DNA of 5,655 bases from Planctomycetota bacterium (GTDB lineage: Bacteria; Planctomycetota; UBA1135; GCA-002686595), in NCBI GenBank assembly GCA_011524785.1, contig WTJQ01000142.1, forward strand, positions 1 through 5,655, given 5' to 3'. The notes beneath the pieces were generated by a model, which was not told the origin of the DNA, did not search any database, and saw only the letters and a list, made by a program, of their open reading frames with translations. The translations under genes were made by a program, and so were the position numbers. The first letter of the stretch is position 1. Every line of letters starts with the position of its first letter. Shown here piece by piece: positions 1-5,655 of the stretch.

Positions 1-2079
1 GGGCAGGGCTGCGTCGGGGAGGGGCACGAGCTGTCCGCTGGTCGCCTCGACGGCGCAGGGGATCAGGATCCGGCCGGCCTCGAGGCCGACGTAGGCGGTC
101 TTGCCGTCCGGGGCGAAGCGCACGGCAGTGGGGTCCCCGGTGAGCAGGGTCGCGTGGGCCTCCCAGCCCAGCTCGCCGTTGCTGAACGGGAGGGTCTGCA
201 CGGTGTTGCCAGCGCTCAGGTGCAGGAAGCGTCCCGTGGGATCACAGGCGATCTCCCGCGGGCCGTCCGGCACCGGGACCTCCTGCACGAGGAGCGGCGT
301 GCCGCCCTCGGAGGGGACCTTGAAGCAGAGGACGCGGCCGGGATCGGAGACGGTCACGAAGAGGAAGCGCCCGGAGGCGTCCGTGGCCAGGCCCTGCGGC
401 TCGCCGGGCAGCGCCACGACTCCCTCGGGCAGGCCGGTGATCGCGCCCGCGGCGTCCAGGTCCGCGGTGCTGAGCGTCCAGGCCTCCGCATCGACGATCC
501 AGGCGTAGCGACCCCGCGGGTCGAGGGCGACGTGGTCGGGGCGGCAGCCGACGGGGGTCTCCGAGCCGGCGTCGAGCTCACCCGTCTGGGGATCCACGGT
601 GAAGACCGAGATGCCCTCCGAGGAGCGGTTGACGGTGTACGCGTTCAGGGCGATGGGCTGGCGCTGGGCCACGGCCGTCAGGACGGCCATGCGCCCGAGG
701 CCGGGCCGGGTCCGCACCTGGCTGGTCGCGGTCAGGGAGCGCGTCCGCGGATCGATGCGCACGGTCAGCAGCTCGTGCAGGCCCTCGAAGGAGACGTAGG
801 CCCAGGTGCCGGACGCGTCCATCTGGACGCTGCGAGGAGCGTTCCCCGTGGCGAGGGTCCCCGCGAGGGAGAGCTCGCCGGAGGTGGCGTCCACGCGGTA
901 GCTGCGCAGCTCGTTCGAACCCTGGCAGGCCACGAGGAGGTGCGTGCCGCGCGGGCCGAGGGCCAGGCTGGTCGGTAGCGCGCCCGTCGGCGTGCGGGTG
1001 CCCCAGGTCAGGGCGGCCTGCTGGGTCTGCTCGTTCCAGTCGACGCGGAACTGCTGGACCTCCGAGGTGTCGTCGAACGCGACGTAGAGGTGCTCGCCGT
1101 CCTCGCTCAGGGCCAGGTCGGTCGGCCTGCGGGCGGGAGAGGTGAAGACCGCGTCGCCGGAGGGGGAGAGGGCTCCGGTGACGGGGTCGATCGCGTACAC
1201 GCGCACCTCGAGGGAGTGGAAGTTCTGGACGCAGACGAAGCGCCCCTGGGGGTCGACGAGGACGCGGTCGGGGCTCGTACCCGTCGAGACGGCCTCGCCG
1301 GCCGGCGCCAGCAGCCCGGTCCCCGGATCGATGGTGAAGGCCTGCAGGGCGTGGTTCGCGCGGGCGGTGACGAAGGCGAGGTCGCCGGCGGGCGCGAGGG
1401 CGATGGAGTGCACGCCATCGAGGAACGCGGTCGTCCCGATCAGCTCGGGCAGGCCGGTGACGGGGTCGATCCGGAAGGCGCAGAGGTCGGCCTCACTGCC
1501 CTCGGCGGCGTGGTTGGCGCTGTAGGCGAACTGGCCGCTCGGGTGCACGACCACGTCGGCCAGGGCTCCCGCCTCGGCCGGCGCGTACTCGAGTCCGAGC
1601 GTCTCGAGCTGGCCCGAGCCGGGGTCGACCCGGAAGGCCGCCAGCGTCCCGTCCTCGAACCCGCCCATCAGGAGCGAGGGGCTCTCGGTCACGCGCAGCT
1701 CGAGGAAGGTGCTCGTCTCCCCGTGCTGGCTCCGCCCCGTCACGACGTAGGTGCGGGCCTCGGTGGGGACCAGCGGGGTCCCGGAGAGGGTGCCCTCCAC
1801 GGGGTCCAGGACGAGGCCCTCCGGCAGCGCCGGCTCCACCTCGAACTCCGTGATGATGCCCTCCCAGGTGGCGTGGTTCGGCTCGATCGGGAACTCCACC
1901 AGGAACGCGGACGCGGTGAGCTCGTACTCGAGGTCCGTCGGCGCGAACGGATCGGTGCCGTCGCCGGCCCCGCCGCCGCCACTCCCGGTGGAGCCTCCCC
2001 CTCCGCCGCCTCCACAGGCGGTGATGAGGGACAGGGTGGCGAGCGAGAGCAGGGTCAGCGATGCGGTGCGGTAGGACAC
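1..2079 (-). CDS. Lipoprotein with Ig-like domain and YVTN/lactonase-type beta-propeller (3' end outside window)
   Basis: The frame is open from the GTG at 2079 to the window edge: 693 residues with no stop and no C-terminus. Residues 1-22 form a type II signal peptide: a short basic start (R4), a hydrophobic run, and lipobox I19-T20-A21-C22. Cys22 would be lipidated by Lgt. Residues 23-40 are nearly all Gly/Ser, a flexible tether. Residues 48-131 resemble a putative Ig domain (He_PIG type), with the hallmark PALPEGLVLDP then GTLSGTP at 83-102. From residue 149 on, a unit like FRVDPxTGxL recurs about every 43-53 residues, with its Asp or equivalent near 152, 205, 251, 298, 347, 397, 443, 496, 542, 590, 633 and 678. 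Between these units lie stretches such as LAPAGDLAFVT, typical of YVTN/lactonase-like propeller blades. Twelve units exceed one seven-bladed propeller. I infer a surface or periplasmic binding/scaffold protein; no enzyme activity can be assigned. The GTG start is supported by GAGG six bases upstream and by the signal peptide beginning there. Confidence 0.9.
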   Translation of the reverse strand, partial: MSYRTASLTLLSLATLSLITACGGGGGGGSTGSGGGGAGDGTDPFAPTDLEYELTASAFLVEFPIEPNHATWEGIITEFEVEPALPEGLVLDPVEGTLSGTPLVPTEARTYVVTGRSQHGETSTFLELRVTESPSLLMGGFEDGTLAAFRVDPGSGQLETLGLEYAPAEAGALADVVVHPSGQFAYSANHAAEGSEADLCAFRIDPVTGLPELIGTTAFLDGVHSIALAPAGDLAFVTARANHALQAFTIDPGTGLLAPAGEAVSTGTSPDRVLVDPQGRFVCVQNFHSLEVRVYAIDPVTGALSPSGDAVFTSPARRPTDLALSEDGEHLYVAFDDTSEVQQFRVDWNEQTQQAALTWGTRTPTGALPTSLALGPRGTHLLVACQGSNELRSYRVDATSGELSLAGTLATGNAPRSVQMDASGTWAYVSFEGLHELLTVRIDPRTRSLTATSQVRTRPGLGRMAVLTAVAQRQPIALNAYTVNRSSEGISVFTVDPQTGELDAGSETPVGCRPDHVALDPRGRYAWIVDAEAWTLSTADLDAAGAITGLPEGVVALPGEPQGLATDASGRFLFVTVSDPGRVLCFKVPSEGGTPLLVQEVPVPDGPREIACDPTGRFLHLSAGNTVQTLPFSNGELGWEAHATLLTGDPTAVRFAPDGKTAYVGLEAGRILIPCAVEATSGQLVPLPDAALP

Positions 2080-2085
2080 GGCGAA

Positions 2086-2089
2086 CCTC
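2086..2089 (-). promoter_or_regulatory. Ribosome binding site for the lipoprotein gene
   Basis: The minus strand reads GAGG here, six bases before the GTG at 2079. It is the clearest Shine-Dalgarno-like motif near any start in the window. It supports GTG 2079, because the frame stays open further upstream and could otherwise suggest a longer protein. Confidence 0.55.
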
Positions 2090-2161
2090 GAGGGCTGCTG
2101 TGCACGCTCCCCCCGGGGAGGGGCAGCGCGGCGGGAAACGGTGGATAGCGGTGAGACCCGG

Positions 2162-2197
2162 TCCTGGGGGAACCAGGTCGAGCTCCGATCCTGGGGG
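2162..2197. repeat. Short direct repeat and small inverted repeat in the lipoprotein upstream region
   Basis: The nine-base word TCCTGGGGG occurs at 2162-2170 and again at 2189-2197, 27 bases apart. The first copy is also part of a 5-bp inverted repeat, CCTGG at 2163-2167 with CCAGG at 2173-2177. It lies about 85-120 bases upstream of the lipoprotein start, where an operator could sit. In G-rich DNA such short words arise easily by chance. No convincing -35/-10 pair was found in the 242-base gap 2080-2321, and no small gene is evident there. Confidence 0.25.
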
Positions 2198-2272
2198 CAG
2201 GAGCCCGCTGGGGGCGCGTGCACCTCCGCGAGGCACCGGGTTTGGCTCGAACCGAGGCAGGCCGTGCCGCTT

Positions 2273-2307
2273 CGGGACGGAACCGCCGCGCGCGGTGTTC
2301 CGTTCCG
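2273..2307 (-). terminator. Strong hairpin downstream of the oxidoreductase gene, candidate terminator
   Basis: Bases 2273-2283 pair with 2297-2307 over 11 bp with a single G-U wobble, around a 13-base loop that is itself GC-rich and partly self-complementary. The hairpin begins 14 bases past the oxidoreductase stop codon at 2322. No T-tract follows on the minus strand, so it is not a textbook intrinsic terminator. It could end the transcript in a high-G+C organism with little U-tract dependence, or protect the mRNA 3' end. The position between two genes separated by 242 bases fits a transcription-unit boundary. Confidence 0.45.
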
Positions 2308-2321
2308 GGGCACTCCCGATC

Positions 2322-3644
2322 TCAGGTGTCGGACCGAGGCACGAGCTCGGCGGCGAGCGCCCGCGCCTTCGCGACGCACTGGTCGCTGTTGTCGTAGTCG
2401 TAGCGGCCGAAGCGCCCGAGGGGCAGCAGGCCCTCGCCCTCCATCCACTCCAGGGCGGCCCGCCGCCGCTCCGCGTGCCCGGGCACGTACACCACGTAGG
2501 CCCGCTCCTGATCGCTGCGATCGGTGAACAGGACCTGCTCGCGCCGGATCAGGCCGGCGTGGGCGAGGCCGGCCAGGACCTCCTCCTCCAGCTCGGGACC
2601 GGGCCGTCCAGCGAGGCGGGGCCAGGTGACCTCCACGAGGAGCGAGGACCGGCCCTCGGGGGCGTTGGCCGTCGCATAGCTCGACATCCAGGTCACCCGG
2701 TTGGCCGGGCCCTGGTCGTGGTGGGGGAGGTAGGCCCAGGAGAGATCGGGCTGCTCGTCCGTGTCCAGCGCGACGAGGAAGGTCGTCAGACCGTTGGACT
2801 CCAGTCCCTCCATGGCCTCCGCGACGTCGCTCGGCACGCCCTCGACCATGCGGGGAACGAGATCCAGGGGCGTCGTCACGACGACGCGGTCGAAGGCCTC
2901 GCCATCGACGGTCCAGCCCTCGCCGGCCCGCGCGACGCGCTCGACCCGCGTTCCGAGCCGGATGCGATCCGAGAGGTCGCTCGCCATCCCGTCGGTGATG
3001 GCCTGGAAGCCGCCCCGCTTCGGGTACCAGAAGATGGCCTGGTGCACGTAGCCCTCGGTGCGGATGCCGATCGAGGCGCGCAGGACGTCCTCCACCGGCG
3101 CGTCCGGCACGCGGCCCGCGACCCAGTCACTGGTGAGCCCCGTGAGGGGGCGCTTCCAGATCTTCTCGTTGTACGGGTCCATGAAGTGGCGCGCGATGCC
3201 GTCGCCGAAGCGCCAGCGCACCCAGGACCCGAAGTCGGCGGGGGCCTCGGAGCCGGACGCCTGCCGCTCGTGCCAGGCGTGGACGTAGCCTGCGAGGCAC
3301 TCGAAGTTGGCCTCGGGGGGGAGGTCACCGAGGCCGTTCTCGAACGGGTACCGCACCCAGCGCTCCCCGAAGCGGATCGCCGTGTTGCGGTCCCGGCGCT
3401 CGAACGCCTCGGGCCCGCCGCCCGCCTCCTGCATCCACGCCAGGACCTCCGGGTCCTTGGAGAACAGGATGTGCCCACCGGCCACGTCGTAGGTGTAGCC
3501 GTCCACGGTCCGCGACCCGCAGAGCCCGCCCGCCTTCGAGGCCGCCTCGAAGAGGGTGAGGTCCTCACGCGGATGGCCGCGCTCGACGAGCGCGCGCGCG
3601 AGGGCGAGGCCGGACACGCCGGCACCGAGGATGGCGATCTTCAC
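2322..3644 (-). CDS. FAD-dependent oxidoreductase, UDP-galactopyranose mutase / amine-oxidase-like
   Basis: 440 residues from a GTG at 3644. The N-terminus is a dinucleotide-binding Rossmann fold: GAGVSG at 7-12, with Glu33 closing the second strand to hold the FAD ribose. GGL at 39-41 and DVAGGHI at 53-59 follow, as in flavin amine oxidases, protoporphyrinogen oxidase and UDP-galactopyranose mutase. PYNEKIW (157-163), an Arg-Val-Pro motif (178-180) and YPKRGGFQAI (207-216) line up by eye with the YTEKQWG, RLPVR and IPKGGY regions of the mutase. The C-terminus GRFGRYDYDNSDQ (410-422) is the usual last FAD-contact segment. A cytosolic flavoenzyme is expected, perhaps acting on a nucleotide sugar in cell-surface glycan synthesis; this substrate is inferred from family resemblance, and no glycan gene is nearby to support it. 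An ATG at 3692 would add 16 residues, but it lies inside a hairpin and the typical family start is KIAILGAG, so GTG 3644 is preferred. No clear Shine-Dalgarno precedes either. It follows the RNase HII-like gene by 72 bases and may share its transcript. Confidence 0.88.
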   Translation of the reverse strand: MKIAILGAGVSGLALARALVERGHPREDLTLFEAASKAGGLCGSRTVDGYTYDVAGGHILFSKDPEVLAWMQEAGGGPEAFERRDRNTAIRFGERWVRYPFENGLGDLPPEANFECLAGYVHAWHERQASGSEAPADFGSWVRWRFGDGIARHFMDPYNEKIWKRPLTGLTSDWVAGRVPDAPVEDVLRASIGIRTEGYVHQAIFWYPKRGGFQAITDGMASDLSDRIRLGTRVERVARAGEGWTVDGEAFDRVVVTTPLDLVPRMVEGVPSDVAEAMEGLESNGLTTFLVALDTDEQPDLSWAYLPHHDQGPANRVTWMSSYATANAPEGRSSLLVEVTWPRLAGRPGPELEEEVLAGLAHAGLIRREQVLFTDRSDQERAYVVYVPGHAERRRAALEWMEGEGLLPLGRFGRYDYDNSDQCVAKARALAAELVPRSDT

Positions 3645-3680
3645 GGGCAGGGACTGGTGGGCAGCGAGGATAGGCGGCGG

Positions 3681-3713
3681 GGTCCGCCCCATCCAAGGGT
3701 GGCGGCGCGGACC
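3681..3713 (-). other. Intergenic hairpin just after the RNase HII-like stop codon
   Basis: Bases 3681-3687 (GGTCCGC) pair perfectly with 3707-3713. An inner stem of about 5 bp, with one G-U pair, forms between 3689-3693 and 3698-3702 around a CAAG loop. The structure starts 3 bases past the stop codon (3719-3717) and leaves 36 bases before the GTG of the oxidoreductase. There is no T-tract. It could attenuate read-through, act as an mRNA processing or stability element, or be incidental in GC-rich DNA. It covers the alternative ATG at 3692. Confidence 0.35.
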
Positions 3714-3716
3714 GCG

Positions 3717-4694
3717 TCACCGGGTGCGCTCGAGGGCCGCGCGCTCGATCCCCGAGGCCTGGAGCGCAGGGCCCGCCTCCGCCAGCCAGCGTCGTCCGTC
3801 CTGGACGTAGCCCTTGGTGGGGCGCAGGCCGGGCTGGTGGTCCAGGAACCACCGATTGAAGGCCTCCATGGCGGCCTCCCGGGCCTGCTTGGCAAGGCAA
3901 GAGCCCACCGCCACCGGCAGGCTCGTGTCCTCGGCGCGCGGCCGCACCAGCAGCGTCATGCGGCGCGCGCCCTCGCGAACCTCCAGCAGCGCCTCCTCCC
4001 GGTCCTCGCGTCGCACCCGGACCTCGGCGAAGGGCAGCTCCGCGGCCACGAGGGCGCCGTACCGACGCCGTCCCCCCTGGCGATCCAGGGTCAGGTGCAG
4101 GTGCCGCTCCCCGAAGCGCTCGAACAGGCTGACCACCAGCGGCCCGACCCAGCTCCAGATCGACGCGGCCTTGTTCTGGGTCCGGGCGAAGGACGCGTTG
4201 AGCTCGGCCTCCCCGACGACGCGGACCGCCGCCTCGAGGACCGAGCACCCCTGCGCCTCGAGGGTCCGCGCGAGCGCCCGCTCCTGCCGCTCCAGGGACT
4301 CCTCCCCAGCGTGCTCCGGCAGCGCGACCGCCTCGGAGTACCACGGCTGGTCGGCCTCGAGGAGCGAGGGGGGGGCCAGCGGCGCCGGCGGCGAGGTGGC
4401 CAGGTCGCGTAGTGACGCGCCTGGGCGCCCGCTCGCGCGGAGGAAGGCGAGCGCCGTCGCCTCGAGGCGCGCGCGCCCGAGCAGGGAGCCGCTGTGCACG
4501 CGCTTGGAGTCGTCCACGACCAGCCGCTCGTCGCCGGCAGTGGGCGTGCGAACGACCGCATCCTGCAGCGTGTGCCACAGGTCGGTCGTGCCCCGCGGAG
4601 CGGCGAGGACGCACCAGCCCACGCAGAACGGCCCGAGGAGCGGGCCGAGGCCAGCCTCGTCGATGCCGGCGAAGACCGTGGGGCCCTCGGTCAC
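3717..4694 (-). CDS. Divergent RNase HII-like protein
   Basis: 325 residues from a GTG at 4694. GIDEAGLGPLLGP (10-22) matches the RNase HII/HIII active-site opening GIDEAGRGPLAGP, giving the first two metal-binding acids Asp12 and Glu13. DDSKR (61-65) matches the family DSK motif. LTLDRQGG (201-208) supplies a third acid, Asp204, where RNase HII has a VDG-type segment. LPVAVGSCLAKQAREAAM (259-276) matches the AAASILAKVxRDxxM region, with Glu273 in place of the usual Asp. TKGY (293-296) matches the following NKGY. RNase HII cuts RNA in RNA-DNA hybrids and removes single ribonucleotides from DNA. Two oddities: the GRG tripeptide that senses the 2'-OH is GLG (15-17), and about 75 extra residues (roughly 85-160) separate the DSK motif from the middle helices, so the protein is longer than the usual 200-260. 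Activity on ribonucleotides is therefore uncertain. The start overlaps the lgt stop by four bases (GTGA), which fixes it and indicates translational coupling; an upstream ATG at 4847 would read inside lgt. Confidence 0.85.
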   Translation of the reverse strand: MTEGPTVFAGIDEAGLGPLLGPFCVGWCVLAAPRGTTDLWHTLQDAVVRTPTAGDERLVVDDSKRVHSGSLLGRARLEATALAFLRASGRPGASLRDLATSPPAPLAPPSLLEADQPWYSEAVALPEHAGEESLERQERALARTLEAQGCSVLEAAVRVVGEAELNASFARTQNKAASIWSWVGPLVVSLFERFGERHLHLTLDRQGGRRRYGALVAAELPFAEVRVRREDREEALLEVREGARRMTLLVRPRAEDTSLPVAVGSCLAKQAREAAMEAFNRWFLDHQPGLRPTKGYVQDGRRWLAEAGPALQASGIERAALERTR

Positions 4695-5605
4695 GATCCC
4701 GGGGCGCTCGCGGCCTTGGTGCCCGCGGCCTCCTCTCGGCGACCGCGGTTGCGGACGAGCAGGGAGGTGCACACGACGAACAGCACCGTCGAGACCAGCT
4801 GCGAGGTCGAGATCCCGTCCTCGAAGCCGGGGAGGACGCCCTCCCACCAGAGCCCGCGGATCTTGTCGCCGCGGAACGCCTCGATCGTGAAGCGCCCCAC
4901 GCTGTAGAGCGCGAGCAGTCGCAGCACCGTCTGGCCCGGGTAGGCCCGGCGCTTCAGCAGGGCCATGCCGATCAGGCCGAGGAGCACGCCATTGGCGGTC
5001 ATCCAGGGCTGGGTCGCCCAGAGCACCTCGCCAGCGAGATCACGGGGGAACAGGCTGTCGGGGTTGGCCTGGAGCCACTCGAGATCGGGGACCCTGAGAG
5101 TGACCGGGAAGGGGAGTCCCTCCGAGCCCTCCGGGACGATCCGGCCATGGTCGTCGCCGACCAGCAGGCAGCCGATCCGGCCGACCGCGAGGCCGAAGAA
5201 GCCCGCGACGAAGCCGATGTCGAGGGCGTGGGGGAAGTGGAGGCCGTACTTCCGCACGCACATCCAGCCCCCGAGGATGGCCCCGAACGCTCCGCCGTAC
5301 ATCACGAGGCCGCCCTCCCAGACGAAGAACATCTCGATCGGCTCGGCGAGGTAGCGCTGGCCGGTCTCGCTGCCGCGCAGGACCTCGACCAGCACGTAGA
5401 CGGCCCGCGCACCCATGACGACGCCCGCCATCACCCACAGGGGGAGGGCCTGGATCCCGGGCGCGTCCCGCTCGGGATCGTCCGAGCGGTCCAGGTACCA
5501 GCGAGTGACCAGGTGCGAGGCCAGCAGGAAGCCCAGGACGACCATCACCCCGAAGGAGCGAATGGGCAGGCCGAGGCCGGGGATCTCGAACAGGATCGGG
5601 TGCAT
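4691..5605 (-). CDS. lgt: Prolipoprotein diacylglyceryl transferase (Lgt)
   Basis: 304 residues from an ATG at 5605. Lgt moves diacylglycerol from phosphatidylglycerol to the lipobox cysteine of prolipoproteins, the first step of lipoprotein maturation, in the inner membrane. The sequence is strongly hydrophobic, with membrane segments near 15-36, 53-75, 92-115, 128-150, 205-217, 226-240 and 267-284. IRSFGVM (15-21) is the usual start of the first segment. WEGGLVMYGG (96-105) and the signature GRIGCLLVGDDHGR (142-155) follow. Arg143 and Gly154 fall at the same numbers as the important E. coli residues; YSVGRFTIEAFRGD (234-247) holds the C-terminal Arg238 and Glu242, matching E. coli Arg239 and Glu243. 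Differences from E. coli are Phe18 for Tyr26, Tyr103 for His103, Cys146 for Asn146 and Asp151 for Glu151. Length and overall layout are normal for the family. A charged Ala/Arg-rich tail (285-304) is probably cytosolic. The stop overlaps the next gene as GTGA. No strong Shine-Dalgarno is seen; 5606-5655 holds no gene. Confidence 0.95.
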   Translation of the reverse strand: MHPILFEIPGLGLPIRSFGVMVVLGFLLASHLVTRWYLDRSDDPERDAPGIQALPLWVMAGVVMGARAVYVLVEVLRGSETGQRYLAEPIEMFFVWEGGLVMYGGAFGAILGGWMCVRKYGLHFPHALDIGFVAGFFGLAVGRIGCLLVGDDHGRIVPEGSEGLPFPVTLRVPDLEWLQANPDSLFPRDLAGEVLWATQPWMTANGVLLGLIGMALLKRRAYPGQTVLRLLALYSVGRFTIEAFRGDKIRGLWWEGVLPGFEDGISTSQLVSTVLFVVCTSLLVRNRGRREEAAGTKAASAPGS

Positions 5606-5655
5606 GCCGCCGGCGATCGTAGCGCCCTGGCCACCTCGCGACCGCCTCCCAGCAC

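Noticed and set aside
154..978. A 274-codon open frame on the plus strand
   Set aside because: Same codon-aligned shadow of the lipoprotein gene, Gly/Arg/Ala-rich, no motif, and it ends only because a Leu codon of the real gene reads TAG on the opposite strand.
1090..2148. A 352-codon open frame on the plus strand
   Set aside because: It is antisense to the lipoprotein gene in the codon-aligned frame, where the real gene's codon bias removes stops. The minus-strand product has a signal peptide, Ig domain and repeats; this one has nothing recognisable.
1493..2236. A 247-codon open frame on the minus strand overlapping the lipoprotein gene
   Set aside because: It is in a different frame from the lipoprotein, is Arg/Gly/Pro-rich with no motif, and cannot coexist with the well-supported propeller reading.
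2230..2275. Possible tRNA, from a GTTCGAG T-loop-like word on the minus strand
   Set aside because: The flanking bases (CCTCG or CTCGG before, CCAAA after) do not pair to form a T-arm, and no acceptor or anticodon arm can be drawn.
3645..3692. Longer N-terminus for the oxidoreductase from ATG 3692
   Set aside because: The added 16 residues are Pro-rich and precede the canonical KIAILGAG start; the ATG has no ribosome binding site and lies in a hairpin.
2061..4412. A 783-codon open frame on the plus strand
   Set aside because: It runs antisense through the oxidoreductase and most of the RNase HII-like gene, is low in complexity (Arg, Gly, Ala, Leu, Pro rich) and shows no family motif. Long stop-free antisense frames are expected at this G+C content.
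3565..4614. A 349-codon minus-strand frame overlapping the RNase HII-like and oxidoreductase genes
   Set aside because: Arg/Ala/Gly-rich shadow; the overlapping frames carry clear RNase HII and FAD motifs.
5616..5621. TACGAT resembling a -10 box upstream of lgt on the minus strand
   Set aside because: No -35-like hexamer lies at 16-18 bases, it is only 10 bases from the start codon, and the upstream gene context is cut off by the window edge.

Overview
The window is about 70% G+C and fully used by four genes, all on the minus strand, so it reads from high to low coordinates: lgt (5605-4691), an RNase HII-like gene (4694-3717), an FAD-dependent oxidoreductase of the UDP-galactopyranose-mutase/amine-oxidase type (3644-2322), and a lipoprotein gene (2079 running off the window at position 1). 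Three of the four start with GTG. Lgt and a lipoprotein with a glycine-rich linker and a single putative Ig domain point to a high-G+C bacterium making lipoproteins, most likely Gram-negative. Planctomycetota or Myxococcota would fit the style, but that is a guess from protein style, not something the sequence proves.

Layout. lgt ends in a GTGA overlap with the RNase HII-like gene, so those two are almost certainly co-transcribed and translationally coupled. After the RNase HII-like stop there is a 72-base spacer with a hairpin (3681-3713), then the oxidoreductase. After its stop comes a second, stronger hairpin (2273-2307), a plausible transcript end. The 242-base gap 2080-2321 holds no gene and presumably carries the lipoprotein promoter, which I cannot place. 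The lipoprotein has a type II signal peptide, a poly-Gly stretch, one Ig-like domain and at least twelve beta-propeller repeats; its C-terminus lies outside the window.

How they relate. Lgt adds diacylglycerol to lipobox cysteines, and the last gene encodes just such a substrate, although a functional link beyond that general one is not shown. The most unusual member is the RNase HII-like protein: it keeps the acidic active-site pattern, but the conserved GRG tripeptide is GLG, the last acid looks like Glu, and there is a long insertion. I do not see a mobile element, CRISPR array, tRNA, rRNA or a convincing novel multi-gene system here; this looks like a chromosomal housekeeping neighbourhood with a few divergent proteins.
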